Made by a program: the position numbers and the translations under genes. The notes below the pieces were generated by a model. The model was not told the origin of the DNA and searched no databases. It saw only the letters and a list, made by a program, of their open reading frames with translations. Below, piece by piece: positions 22,292 through 31,111 of a stretch of DNA of 31,569 nucleotides. Every line of letters starts with the position of its first letter. Position 1 is the stretch's first letter. Source of the stretch: JAVVSR01 sp964604875 (lineage in GTDB: Bacteria; Bacillota; Clostridia; Christensenellales; CAG-917); NCBI GenBank assembly GCA_964604875.1, contig CAZSAC010000017.1, forward strand, positions 1-31,569, written 5' to 3'.

Positions 22292-22320
22292 TTGACTTCA
22301 AGAAGTCCGAACAGTATAAT
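22292..22320 (+). promoter_or_regulatory. Consensus promoter of the glucuronate operon
   Basis: TTGACT (22292-22297) and TATAAT (22315-22320) are separated by 17 bases. The AGGAG ribosome binding site and the regulator's ATG at 22338 follow directly, so the message starts with a very short leader. Confidence 0.88.
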
Positions 22321-22337
22321 AAAACTAGGAGAATCAT

Positions 22338-23003
22338 ATGGACAAGATATTTTCAAAGGAAGAAATTTATAGCGCGCTTATTTCCGACATTGTTTTACTT
22401 AAGATAAAGCCGGGCGATACTTTAAAGGAGGCGGAGCTTTCCTCGCGTTTTAAAGTCTCGCGGACGCCCTTTCGGGAGGTCATAAAGCAGATGGCGTTTG
22501 AGGGCTATGTAAAAGTTGTTCCTCGTCACGGAAACATTGTAACGCTTATAGACCAAAACAAGGTTAGGCAACTTGTGGAGATGCGCGCGGTTTTGGAAAC
22601 TGCCGTAGAAAAGCAGCTTTTGCTTGCGCTCACAGAGGCGCAGATAGCCGAGCTAAAAGACAATTTATCAAAGCAAGAGCTTGCCATCGCAGAAAATGAT
22701 ACCAACGCTTTTTGGGAGTTGGATAACGCCTTTCACGAGTCTCTATTCTGCTTTGCGGGCAAGTCGGTATGGTGGGAGACTTTAAAAAGATATGAGGCGC
22801 ATTATATGCGTTTTCGCAAGCTTGAGATGACGGATAACACAAACTATGAGCTTTTGTTTGTGCATCATAAGCAGATTTTAAAAAACTTAATTGAACGCAA
22901 GGTTGAGGATATTGAGTCTACAGTCAGGGCGCACGTGGGCTTTTGTCTGCAAAGATTGCCTGTTTTAATGGATAAATATCCATCTTATTTTGTAGGAGAA
23001 TAA
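22338..23003 (+). CDS. GntR regulator, FadR/UxuR (FCD) subfamily
   Basis: 221 residues. The N-terminal winged helix includes LKEAELSSRFKVSRTPFREVIKQMAFEGYVKVVPRHG (about 34-70), the GntR signature. The C-terminal FCD ligand domain carries the Asp/His metal-ligand pattern (LDNAFHESL near 129-137, HHKQIL near 174-179, RAHVGF near 194-199). It heads the operon and is followed two bases later by the aldolase gene. Given its neighbours, a glucuronate-pathway intermediate such as fructuronate or KDG is the likely inducer. It probably binds the TTGTATACCA repeats upstream and so regulates its own operon, and perhaps the divergent SDR operon. Confidence 0.92.
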   Translation: MDKIFSKEEIYSALISDIVLLKIKPGDTLKEAELSSRFKVSRTPFREVIKQMAFEGYVKVVPRHGNIVTLIDQNKVRQLVEMRAVLETAVEKQLLLALTEAQIAELKDNLSKQELAIAENDTNAFWELDNAFHESLFCFAGKSVWWETLKRYEAHYMRFRKLEMTDNTNYELLFVHHKQILKNLIERKVEDIESTVRAHVGFCLQRLPVLMDKYPSYFVGE

Positions 23004-23005
23004 AA

Positions 23006-23650
23006 ATGAACGCGAAAAATTTTTTAACGCTGATTGAGCGCGAAAAGCTTGTTGTAGTAGTGCGTGGCAAAAGCGTAGACGAAGCAAAAAAAATTGTTCA
23101 GGCTTGTTACGAGGGTGGAGTAAAAATTATTGAAATCACCTTTACGGTGCCCAATGCCGATTTGTTGATTGCCGAGCTGAAAAAGCAAATGAAGGATACC
23201 GACGCCGTAATAGGCGCGGGGACAGTTTTGAACAAGCAAACTGCAGACAAGGCAATAAGCGCAGGGGCGGATTTTATTGTAAGCCCGCATTTAGACCTTG
23301 ATTTGCAAACCTATGTTCAGCAAAAAGGCATCGCCTATACGCCGGGGGTGCTGACGCCCAGCGAGTACGTTTCTGCGGTATCTAATAATGCCTCCTTGGT
23401 TAAGTTGTTTCCGGGAGACGTCGCAAAGCCTGAGGGATTAAAAGCCTTATTGGGGCCATTCCCCAATGCAAAAATTATGCCAACGGGAGGGGTTTCGTAT
23501 GAAAACTTGGATAGGTGGTTTTCGTGTGGCGCCGTAGCCGTAGGCGCAGGCGGAAATTTGACCAAAGGCGCAAAGGAAGGCAATTTTAAGGAGATTATCG
23601 CCGAGGCGAAAAGGTGGCTTCAAAAAATTAAGGAGATAAGCAAGAAATGA
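23006..23650 (+). CDS. eda: KDPG aldolase (2-dehydro-3-deoxy-phosphogluconate aldolase)
   Basis: 214 residues, class I aldolase TIM barrel. Schiff-base Lys133 lies in LVKLFPGD, catalytic Glu43 in IIEITF, and phosphate/carboxylate-binding residues include Arg20 (VVVRG), Thr73 (GAGTVL) and the MPTGGV loop. It splits 2-keto-3-deoxy-6-phosphogluconate into pyruvate and glyceraldehyde 3-phosphate, the last step of glucuronate breakdown encoded here. AGGAG lies just before the ATG. The stop overlaps the KDG kinase start (ATGA), so the two last enzymes of the route are translationally coupled. Confidence 0.95.
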   Translation: MNAKNFLTLIEREKLVVVVRGKSVDEAKKIVQACYEGGVKIIEITFTVPNADLLIAELKKQMKDTDAVIGAGTVLNKQTADKAISAGADFIVSPHLDLDLQTYVQQKGIAYTPGVLTPSEYVSAVSNNASLVKLFPGDVAKPEGLKALLGPFPNAKIMPTGGVSYENLDRWFSCGAVAVGAGGNLTKGAKEGNFKEIIAEAKRWLQKIKEISKK

Positions 23651-24666
23651 AAGTTGTTACATTCGGGGAAATTATGATGAGGCTTCAGCCTCAGGATAAT
23701 CAAAGATTTTTGCAAGCCAAGGGCTTTGAACTGTTTTTCGGCGGCGGAGAAGCAAACGTTGCCGTCTCGCTTGCCCAGTTGGGGATTGACAGCGTATTCT
23801 GCACAAAGTTGCCCGATAATCCTTTGGGAGACGCGTGCGTAAAAGAGCTGAGGGGTTTTGGCGTAAATACCGATTTTATTGCAAAAGGAGGCTCAAGAAT
23901 AGGCATATATTTTGCCGAAAAAGGAGCGTCGCAACGTCCCGCAAAAGTGATATATGACCGCGCAAATTCGGCTATTACCGAAATTACTGTTGACGACGTG
24001 GATAAAGAGAAACTGTTTTGCGGAGCGGACTGGTTCCATTTTACGGGCATTACGCCCGCGCTTGGGCAGAAGCCAAAAGAAATGCTGATTGAGCTTTTAA
24101 AGTGGGCAAAAAAACAGGGCGTGACGGTCTCGTGTGATTTGAACTACAGAAACAAGCTTTGGACACGGCAGGAGGCAAGCGTTGTTATGAGCGACTTAAT
24201 GCAGTATGTAGACGTGCTTATAAGCAACGAAGAAGACGTAGCCGACGTCTTTGGCATAAAAGCGGATAAAAGCAACATACAAGGCGGAATACTTGATATT
24301 ACGGCGTATGAGGAAGTTGCCAAAACGGTTATACAAAGGTTTGGTTTGAAAAAACTTGCCTTCACGCTAAGGGAAAGTATATCGGCAAGTGAAAATAATT
24401 GGTCGGGGCTTTTGGCGAGTTTAGATAAAACGGAAATATCCAAAAAATATAACTTAAAAATTGTGGACAGAATAGGAGGAGGAGATTCTTTTGCGGCAGG
24501 GCTTATATATGCTTTGGGCAAAGGACTAGATGATAAGCGCGCCATAGAAACGGCGGTGGCGGCGTCGGCATTTAAGCATAGCGTTGAGGGAGATTTCAAC
24601 ATAATGACACAGGCGGAGCTAAACAATCTTTTGGGAGGAGACGGCAGTGGGCGCATTCAGCGGTGA
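23647..24666 (+). CDS. kdgK: 2-dehydro-3-deoxygluconokinase (PfkB family)
   Basis: 339 residues, ribokinase/PfkB fold. The N-terminal FGGGEANVAVSLAQLG (31-46) is the first family signature, and IGGGDSFAAGLIYALG (about 276-291) is the second, with catalytic Asp280 and the anion hole. It phosphorylates KDG at O6 using ATP and hands KDPG to the aldolase encoded directly upstream. The last 20 bases overlap the start of the glucuronate isomerase gene. A KDG kinase rather than another sugar kinase is favoured by the pathway context and the MRLQPQDNQRFLQA opening seen in KdgK proteins. Confidence 0.93.
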   Translation: MKVVTFGEIMMRLQPQDNQRFLQAKGFELFFGGGEANVAVSLAQLGIDSVFCTKLPDNPLGDACVKELRGFGVNTDFIAKGGSRIGIYFAEKGASQRPAKVIYDRANSAITEITVDDVDKEKLFCGADWFHFTGITPALGQKPKEMLIELLKWAKKQGVTVSCDLNYRNKLWTRQEASVVMSDLMQYVDVLISNEEDVADVFGIKADKSNIQGGILDITAYEEVAKTVIQRFGLKKLAFTLRESISASENNWSGLLASLDKTEISKKYNLKIVDRIGGGDSFAAGLIYALGKGLDDKRAIETAVAASAFKHSVEGDFNIMTQAELNNLLGGDGSGRIQR

Positions 24667-26008
24667 TTTTATCACAAACAAATTCAGCGAAGAAATATAT
24701 CGAAATATAAAAGACCTTCCGATAATCGACTATCATTGTCATTTAAGTCCAAAGGAGATTTATTTAGACAAGCCGTTTGACGATATTGCAGAGCTTTGGT
24801 TGTCGGCGGACCATTATAAATGGAGATTAATGCGGTCTGCGGGAATTGACGAACGCTTTATAACAGGCAACGCCCCGACAAAAGAGAAGTTTTTTAAGTT
24901 TATGGAGGCTGTAGGCACTGCGATAAACAATCCTGTTGCGGTTTGGGTTAAGCTGGAACTGGCGACATATTTTGGCATTACGCAAAAGGCGTGCGCAGAA
25001 AATGCCGAAAGCATTTATGAAAAAAGCAACAAGGTAATAAAAGATAAAAAGCTATCGCCGAAAAAGCTTATAGAGCAGTCTAACGTTGAATACGTCGCAA
25101 CAACAGACGACCCCTTGGATACGCTTGAATTTCATAAGAAACTTAAACAAAATTTTAAGGTTAAAGTCGCGCCGAGTTTTAGAACGGACAAGCTTTTTTC
25201 GGTGACGGACGTTGCACAATATAGGGCGTATTTGGATAAACTTGAAAACGCTTCAAATGTGCAAATAAGCAGTTTAAATGATTTAAAATCTGCGGTAAAG
25301 ATTAGATTAAGCTTTTTTGTTGAAAATGGGTGCAGGTTTTCGGACATAGGCGTCGAGGGCTTTCCGACAAAGGTTGACAGCGATGAAAAGGCGTCTAAAT
25401 CCTTTTTAAAATTGCTGTCAAACGAGGCATTATCCGTTTCAGAGGTTGATGGCTTCAAGGGCAATCTTTACGCGTTTTTGGGTAGGCTTTATAAAGAAAA
25501 CAACGTTGTCCAACAATGGCATTTAGGAGCGATGCGAAACGCAAATTCTAAAGAGTTTTTTGCTATCGGAGCCGACAGCGGCTTTGATTGTATTGACGAT
25601 GCCGTTTCAATAAAATCCGTTGCAAATATGCTTGATACGCTTGCAAAAGCAGATTCGCTTCCCGAGACTATAATATATACGCTAAACCCAAGCATAAACT
25701 ATGCCTTGGCGGCGTTAACGGGTTCTTTTAGAGGCGTACACTTAGGTATATCGTGGTGGTTTAACGATAACGTGAGAGGAATGAAAGATACCTTTTCAAC
25801 TGTTTCGGAGCTGTGCCACATTTCCTCGTTGGTAGGTATGTTGACGGATAGCAGAAGCTTTTTGAGCTATGTACGTCACGACTTATATCGTCAGGTTTTG
25901 GCAGAATTCTTGTCAGAGGTAGCAACAGAGGGCGACAAGGCGCAGGCGCTTTCGATTGCCAAACAGCTGTGTTATGATAACGCAAAAAATTTAATTGAGG
26001 CAAAATAA
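24647..26008 (+). CDS. uxaC: Glucuronate isomerase
   Basis: 453 residues, close to the usual 465-470. The N-terminal PIIDYHCHLSP (26-35) has the metal-binding His30-x-His32 of the amidohydrolase-like UxaC family; AEFLSEV and the GISWWFNDN segment (about 366-374) are also typical. It converts D-glucuronate to D-fructuronate (and galacturonate to tagaturonate), the entry step of the pathway. Translation begins at GTG 24647, six bases after GGAGGAG and inside the end of kdgK. Only the glucuronate branch is completed by neighbouring genes, since mannonate rather than altronate dehydratase follows. Confidence 0.95.
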   Translation: MGAFSGDFITNKFSEEIYRNIKDLPIIDYHCHLSPKEIYLDKPFDDIAELWLSADHYKWRLMRSAGIDERFITGNAPTKEKFFKFMEAVGTAINNPVAVWVKLELATYFGITQKACAENAESIYEKSNKVIKDKKLSPKKLIEQSNVEYVATTDDPLDTLEFHKKLKQNFKVKVAPSFRTDKLFSVTDVAQYRAYLDKLENASNVQISSLNDLKSAVKIRLSFFVENGCRFSDIGVEGFPTKVDSDEKASKSFLKLLSNEALSVSEVDGFKGNLYAFLGRLYKENNVVQQWHLGAMRNANSKEFFAIGADSGFDCIDDAVSIKSVANMLDTLAKADSLPETIIYTLNPSINYALAALTGSFRGVHLGISWWFNDNVRGMKDTFSTVSELCHISSLVGMLTDSRSFLSYVRHDLYRQVLAEFLSEVATEGDKAQALSIAKQLCYDNAKNLIEAK

Positions 26009-26009
26009 T

Positions 26010-27056
26010 ATGAAAATTACCTTTAGATGGTATGGAAAGCAGGATAGCATTCCTTTAGATTATATAAAACAAATTCCCGTAGTCTCAGGGGTGGTATCTG
26101 CAATTTACGATACGCCCGTAGGCTCTGTCTGGAGCGAGCAAAGCATAAGCGAGCTTGTTGAAAACTGCAAGGAGAAAGGGCTAGAGTGCGAGGTTATTGA
26201 AAGCGTACCCGTACACGAGGATATAAAGCTGGGCTTGCCGACTGCAAGGGCGTATATTGAAAACTATAAAGAAAATTTGCGTCGCTTGGCAAAGTATGGT
26301 GTAAAATGCGTTTGCTATAATTTTATGCCGGTATTCGACTGGCTAAGAAGCAATTTAGAAAGACATTCTTCAGACGGAAGCAACTCGCTTTCCTATGTCC
26401 ACGAGGAGGTTTTAAAAATGAATCCGCTGACCTCGGAGCTTTCTTTGCCGGGGTGGGACAGCAGTTATTCAAGAGAGGAGCTATTGGGCATTCTCAAACA
26501 ATATGAATCGGTGGACGCGGAAAAGCTTTGGGAAAATTTAGAGGTGTTTTTGAAAGAGGTTATACCTGTTGCCGAAGAGGTGGGTATTAAAATGGCGATT
26601 CACCCGGACGACCCGCCGTGGCCGATATTCGGGTTGCCCAGAATCATTACAAACTTAGAAAACTTGAAACGTTTTTTAAATTTGGTAGACAGCCCCTCCA
26701 ACGGCATAACCCTATGTACGGGAAGCCTTGGGGCAGAAAAGCAAAACGACTTAATTGAAATTGCAAAAATGGCAAAAGGGAAAATTCCTTTTGCGCACAT
26801 AAGAAATATTCGGGTTGACGGAAAAGATTTTTATGAAACGGCGCATCCTACCGAATGTGGAAGTTTGGACATATACGGCGTACTAAAACAACTTTTAGAC
26901 GACGGTTTTGACGGCTATGTTCGCCCCGACCACGGCAGAATGATTTGGGGAGAGACGGGAAGATACGGCTATGGTCTTTTCGACAGAGCCCTAGGAGCGT
27001 GTTATATTGCAGGCTTAGAAGAAGCGATAATAAAGCAAAAGCAGGTGAGAAAATGA
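26010..27056 (+). CDS. uxuA: Mannonate dehydratase
   Basis: 348 residues. The opening MKITFRWYGKQDSIPLDYIKQIP is characteristic of UxuA, as are AIYDTPVGSVW, MAIHPDDPPWPIFGLPRI (near 193-210), LCTGSLG and the C-terminal HGRMIWGE. The His/Cys/Asp residues in these segments bind the divalent metal. It dehydrates D-mannonate to KDG. I chose ATG 26010, one base after the uxaC stop with GAGG upstream, over a TTG at 25995. The stop overlaps the next gene as ATGA. It is slightly shorter than the E. coli enzyme but typical for Bacillota. Confidence 0.96.
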   Translation: MKITFRWYGKQDSIPLDYIKQIPVVSGVVSAIYDTPVGSVWSEQSISELVENCKEKGLECEVIESVPVHEDIKLGLPTARAYIENYKENLRRLAKYGVKCVCYNFMPVFDWLRSNLERHSSDGSNSLSYVHEEVLKMNPLTSELSLPGWDSSYSREELLGILKQYESVDAEKLWENLEVFLKEVIPVAEEVGIKMAIHPDDPPWPIFGLPRIITNLENLKRFLNLVDSPSNGITLCTGSLGAEKQNDLIEIAKMAKGKIPFAHIRNIRVDGKDFYETAHPTECGSLDIYGVLKQLLDDGFDGYVRPDHGRMIWGETGRYGYGLFDRALGACYIAGLEEAIIKQKQVRK

Positions 27057-27868
27057 AAAGAGTGGTAGTCATTACAGGGGCGGCGGGAGTGCTGTGCCGT
27101 GAGATAGCAAAGGATTATTGTGTTCAAGGCGACGCTGTCGCGCTAGTCGATATTAACGCTGACGCGCTGAAAACGACAACGGACGAATTTCAAAGCTACG
27201 GATACGAGTGTCGCGGATACGTTGCAAACGTTTTGGACAAAGAAAGCCTTATAAAGGCAAAAAACCAAATAATCGCAGATTTTAAAAGCATCGACATTTT
27301 GATAAACGGCGCAGGCGGAAACAGTCCTAAGGCAACAACGTTTAACGAGTTTGAAAAAGAGAAACAGCAAGGCAAGCCCGACTTCTTTTCTTTGGAAAAA
27401 GAGGGCGTTGATTTTGTTTTCAATTTAAATTTTATGGGCACTTTTCTTGCCACGCAAGTGTTTGCAGAAAAAATGCTTGAAGGCAAAAAGGGCGTAATCA
27501 TAAATATTTCCAGTATGAACGCTTTTACCCCGCTGACAAAGATTCCCGCATATTCGGCGGCAAAGGCGGCGATAAGCAATTTTACGCAATGGTTGGCGGT
27601 GTATTTTGCCGAAAGCGGTATTCGTGTAAACGCAATAGCGCCGGGATTTTTTGCAACAAACCAAAACAAGGCGTTGTTGTTTAAAGAGGACGGCTCCTTA
27701 ACCGAGCGCAGTCACAAAATAATCAAAAACACTCCGATGGCGCGTTTTGGAAAGCCCGAAGAACTCTTAGGGACAATCAGATGGTTGTCAGATGACACTG
27801 CAAGCGGTTTTGTAACGGGAATAGTCGTGCCGATAGACGGAGGATTTTCGGCTTATTCGGGAGTATAA
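27053..27868 (+). CDS. SDR-type D-mannonate oxidoreductase (fructuronate reductase)
   Basis: 271 residues, classical SDR. ITGAAGVLCREIA near 7-19 binds NAD(P)H, LVDIN follows the second strand, NGAGG is the NAG motif, and YSAAK is the catalytic Tyr/Lys pair. The C-terminal part (FFATNQNKALLFKEDGSL, NTPMARFGKPEELLG, GFVTGIVVPIDGGFSAYSGV) is the pattern of Bacillus-type SDR fructuronate reductases, which replace the unrelated long-chain UxuB of E. coli. It reduces D-fructuronate to D-mannonate, the step between UxaC and UxuA. The start at 27053 overlaps the uxuA stop; the longer upstream frame runs inside uxuA. Confidence 0.9.
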   Translation: MKRVVVITGAAGVLCREIAKDYCVQGDAVALVDINADALKTTTDEFQSYGYECRGYVANVLDKESLIKAKNQIIADFKSIDILINGAGGNSPKATTFNEFEKEKQQGKPDFFSLEKEGVDFVFNLNFMGTFLATQVFAEKMLEGKKGVIINISSMNAFTPLTKIPAYSAAKAAISNFTQWLAVYFAESGIRVNAIAPGFFATNQNKALLFKEDGSLTERSHKIIKNTPMARFGKPEELLGTIRWLSDDTASGFVTGIVVPIDGGFSAYSGV

Positions 27869-27898
27869 AAAGTTAGACAATCGAGGAGAAAGTTATAA

Positions 27899-29023
27899 AT
27901 GGATAGGGTAAACGTTGCTGTTATAGGCGTCGGCAGAATGGGCGGAAGACACGCGAATAATCTTTTAAAAAACAGAGTAAAAGGCGCAAGGCTGACGGCG
28001 GTGTGCGATATATCCGACGAGGCTTTGAAGCGATATTCGGGGAAGGTTTCGTGCTATCGTGACTATAAAGAGATGCTGTCACAACAAAAAATAGGCGCAG
28101 TTGTAATCGCCACTCCGCATTACGAACACGGCAAAATTGCAATCTATTGCATAGAACACGGCGTCAACGTATTGATAGAAAAACCTTTGACGGTTACAAC
28201 GGCTGAGGCAAAAAAGGTTGCGCAGGCAGCAAGCGAAAACCCCTTGCTAAAGGTTGCGGTTATGTATAATCAGCGCACGAGTCCGCTTTATAAACGGGCA
28301 AAAGCGTTGATAGCGTCGAACAAATTGGGAAAAATCCAAAGGGTGAACTACATAATCACCGATTGGTATCGCAGTCAAGCTTACTATGACCAAGGCGGTT
28401 GGAGGGCAACTCTTGCGGGGGAAGGAGGAGGAACGCTTATAAATCAATGCGTGCATCAGCTTGACCTTCTGCAATGGATAACCTCAATGCCTATATCGGT
28501 GCAGGCGGAATGTAAAACCGTCGGGAGAAAAATTACCACAGAAAACGACGTGACGGCAACGCTGGAATACGACAACGGAGCGATGTGTAGTTTTACTGCT
28601 TCCACGCACGAGCTTCACGGCACAAATAGGCTTGAAATTGCCTGTGAAAAGGGACGGATAGTTGTAGATAAGCAAAAGATGACCGTTACGCAATTTGGTA
28701 AAGCCGAGCCCGAAGTAAATGCAACCACAAGGTTTGGATATGGAAGCGTAACCATAAAAAGAACGCAAACCTACAGAAGAGGCTTAGGCTTTGCGCTGGA
28801 GCAAATATACGGGCAACAAATTAAAATTTTAAGAAACTTTATCAACGCTCAAACAAAAGGCGAAGAGCTTATTTCGCCCGTATATGACGGGCTTAACGCA
28901 GTTGAGCTTATAAACGGATTTTACCTTTCGTCGTGGACAAAAAGCAAGGTTCTTTTGCCTATCGACGACGCATTATATGAAAGCTTGCTTATGCAAAAGG
29001 TAAGCGAAGAATTGAGCAAATAA
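27899..29023 (+). CDS. Gfo/Idh/MocA family sugar dehydrogenase, copy 1
   Basis: 374 residues. An N-terminal Rossmann domain has GVGRMG (10-15), followed by the family lysine in EKP (94-96). The substrate domain has YNQRTSPLY (123-131), DWYRSQAYYDQGGWRAT and INQCVHQLD (181-189), with His186 and Asp189 as likely catalytic residues. Family members oxidise a sugar hydroxyl, often at C3, with NAD. GAGGAG precedes the ATG, and the gene begins 30 bases after the mannonate oxidoreductase. It is clearly a paralogue of the protein at 29948-31102. Pairing with a TIM-barrel gene suggests work on keto-sugar intermediates; the substrate is unknown. Confidence 0.9.
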   Translation: MDRVNVAVIGVGRMGGRHANNLLKNRVKGARLTAVCDISDEALKRYSGKVSCYRDYKEMLSQQKIGAVVIATPHYEHGKIAIYCIEHGVNVLIEKPLTVTTAEAKKVAQAASENPLLKVAVMYNQRTSPLYKRAKALIASNKLGKIQRVNYIITDWYRSQAYYDQGGWRATLAGEGGGTLINQCVHQLDLLQWITSMPISVQAECKTVGRKITTENDVTATLEYDNGAMCSFTASTHELHGTNRLEIACEKGRIVVDKQKMTVTQFGKAEPEVNATTRFGYGSVTIKRTQTYRRGLGFALEQIYGQQIKILRNFINAQTKGEELISPVYDGLNAVELINGFYLSSWTKSKVLLPIDDALYESLLMQKVSEELSK

Positions 29024-29037
29024 TTATGGAGGAAAGT

Positions 29038-29946
29038 ATGAAAATTAGTGGTTTTGCCGACGAAATTAGTTTTAACCTAGATGACCAAATAAGCACTTTA
29101 AAGTCACTTAATCAGCGCTTTATGTGTCCTAGGAGCATTGATAACAAAAGTATTGCCGATTACACCGCTGAAGAATTTGAACAAAACGTTTTGCCGAGAT
29201 TGAAGGTGGCAAATATATCGTTTTCATCGCTGGGAAGCCCGATTGGAAAAATTGACGTATATGATGACGATGCGTATTCCGCCCAGTTGACAAAGCTTGC
29301 CGAGCTTGTAAAAATTGCAAAGCTTATGGATTGCAAATATATCCGCACCTTTTCGTTTTTTATAAAAGACGGCGATTATGACAAGGCTTTCCCAACGGTT
29401 GTGGAAAGGGTAAAAGGGTTTTTAAAACTGGTTGAGGGCACGGATATAATCTTGCTCCACGAGAACGAAAAGGAAATATACGGGGATATTTTTCAAAGAG
29501 TTTTGAAGCTTTATAAAGAAATAAACCATCCGCAATATCGTCTTTGCTATGACGCAAGCAATTATATTCAATGCGGCTCTGACCCGTGGGAGGCGTTTTT
29601 GGCGACAAAAGAATATACGGTTTATTACCATATGAAAGATTGCGACGAGGGCGTAGAGGTTCCGCTTGGAACAGGACAAGGACAAATTCAAAAAATAGTC
29701 AACGCCTTAGTCAAAGACGGCTACAACGGTTTTTTAACGCTGGAGCCGCATACGGCAAAATACGCAATTTTTAAGAGGCTGGTATATTGCTTGCCTCCGT
29801 TTGGAAAAATAAAACGGCTTCAAAAAATTTATAAAAAAATAGACAAAAACCAAGGCGTAAAAGCCTTAGAAAAGGTTTCAAGAAAGCAAGCCTATATTTG
29901 GCAGTTTGAAAATTTAAAAAAAATATTGAAAGAGGCGGAAGCATAA
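29038..29946 (+). CDS. Sugar phosphate isomerase/epimerase-like TIM-barrel protein, copy 1
   Basis: 302 residues of the AP-endonuclease-2/xylose-isomerase-like barrel. The N terminus KISGFADEIS is typical, and acidic and His metal ligands are seen in LLHENEKEIYG (near 141-151), YDASNY, YYHMKDC and FLTLEPH. ATG 29038 is chosen because GGAGG sits directly before it; the ATG at 29026 contains that ribosome binding site. The last 60 residues (KRLQKIYKKIDKNQ and following) form a basic helical extension. Such barrels act as epimerases, isomerases or lyases on keto sugars and are common partners of Gfo/Idh/MocA enzymes, one of which lies on each side here. Confidence 0.85.
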   Translation: MKISGFADEISFNLDDQISTLKSLNQRFMCPRSIDNKSIADYTAEEFEQNVLPRLKVANISFSSLGSPIGKIDVYDDDAYSAQLTKLAELVKIAKLMDCKYIRTFSFFIKDGDYDKAFPTVVERVKGFLKLVEGTDIILLHENEKEIYGDIFQRVLKLYKEINHPQYRLCYDASNYIQCGSDPWEAFLATKEYTVYYHMKDCDEGVEVPLGTGQGQIQKIVNALVKDGYNGFLTLEPHTAKYAIFKRLVYCLPPFGKIKRLQKIYKKIDKNQGVKALEKVSRKQAYIWQFENLKKILKEAEA

Positions 29947-29947
29947 T

Positions 29948-31102
29948 ATGAAGAAAGTTAGATATGGAATAGTTGGCGTTGGAAAGCAAGGCAGTTTATA
30001 CGCAAAGTTTTTGACAAAGATGAAATTTATCCTAAAAAATTCTGAGCTTACCGCCGTATGCGACCTTTTGCCCGAAAGGCGTGACTGGGCGAAAAGCAAT
30101 TTGGACGGGGTAGAGGTTTTTGAAAACTATCAAGATATGTTTAAAAGCGGATTGATTGACGTAGTTATGATTGAAACTCCGCACTATTTCCACCCTCAAA
30201 TTGCAATAGCGGCTTTTGAAGCCGGCATAAACGTTTTGTGCGATAAGCCTGCCGGCGTGTATACAAAGCAAGTTAGAGAGATGAACGAGGTGGCGAAGTC
30301 GCACCCCGATTTACTTTTTGGTATGATGTTCAATCAACGGACGAATCCGCTTTACATCAAAGCCAAAGAAATCATTCAATCAAAAGCTTTTGGAGAGCTG
30401 ACGCGTATCGTTTGGATTATCACCGACTGGTATCGTCCGTCCGCCTATTACGCTCAAGGCGGTTGGAGAGGCACTTGGCAGGGCGAGGGTGGCGGAGTTT
30501 TAATCAATCAATGTCCGCATCAGTTGGATTTATTTACCTGGCTTGCAGGCTTGCCGATATCCGTTACCGCTACAACGTCCACCATAGGGCGGGATATAAA
30601 CGTTGAAAACGACGTTACGGCGTATTGTAAATTTGAAAACGGCGCGACGGGTGTTTTTATAACGTCCACGCACGACGCGCCCGGCACCAATCGACTGGAA
30701 ATCACGGGCGCGGGCGGAAAAATCGTTATTGAAAAAGGCAAGCTGACGTTTACCCAAAACCAAACGCTGGAGCCAGAATTTTCCAAAACAAATAAAGTGT
30801 TTATGGCAAAACCGAAAACCAAAGTATTTACCGCAAGATTGATTACGGGAGTGTTAAAAAAGTTTTTCTCGGCGCCCCCTCAGCACGTTGGTATAATCAA
30901 AAACTATTCGGACTATCTTTTGGGCAATACCGACAAATTTTTTGCTCGGGGCGAAGAAGGCATAATCGGGCTTACCTTTTCAAACGCAATACATCTTTCG
31001 GGTTGGTTAAAGAGGGAAATTACGCTTCCTCTGGACGAAGAATTATACCTAAGCGAGCTTGAAAAACGCAAAAAAGAGGAACAAAACTTTAGCAAAAAAT
31101 AG
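29948..31102 (+). CDS. Gfo/Idh/MocA family sugar dehydrogenase, copy 2
   Basis: 384 residues, a paralogue of the 27899-29023 product. GVGKQG (10-15) binds NAD(P); the EKP motif is changed to DKP (99-101) with the lysine kept. FNQRTNPLYIKAKE, DWYRPSAYYAQGGWRGTWQGEGGG and INQCPHQLD with His191 and Asp194 mirror the first copy closely. The C-terminal part before the last helix is longer and more basic (AKPKTKVFTARLITGVLKKF). The start is one base after the preceding stop, so translation is coupled. Two similar but not identical dehydrogenases suggest either two sugars or the oxidation and reduction halves of one cycle. Confidence 0.9.
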   Translation: MKKVRYGIVGVGKQGSLYAKFLTKMKFILKNSELTAVCDLLPERRDWAKSNLDGVEVFENYQDMFKSGLIDVVMIETPHYFHPQIAIAAFEAGINVLCDKPAGVYTKQVREMNEVAKSHPDLLFGMMFNQRTNPLYIKAKEIIQSKAFGELTRIVWIITDWYRPSAYYAQGGWRGTWQGEGGGVLINQCPHQLDLFTWLAGLPISVTATTSTIGRDINVENDVTAYCKFENGATGVFITSTHDAPGTNRLEITGAGGKIVIEKGKLTFTQNQTLEPEFSKTNKVFMAKPKTKVFTARLITGVLKKFFSAPPQHVGIIKNYSDYLLGNTDKFFARGEEGIIGLTFSNAIHLSGWLKREITLPLDEELYLSELEKRKKEEQNFSKK

Positions 31103-31111
31103 GAGAACGCT

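Noticed and set aside
26945..27052. Extended N terminus of the mannonate oxidoreductase
   Set aside because: The extra residues lie inside uxuA in another frame; ATG 27053 overlaps the uxuA stop as ATGA and starts the Rossmann fold correctly.
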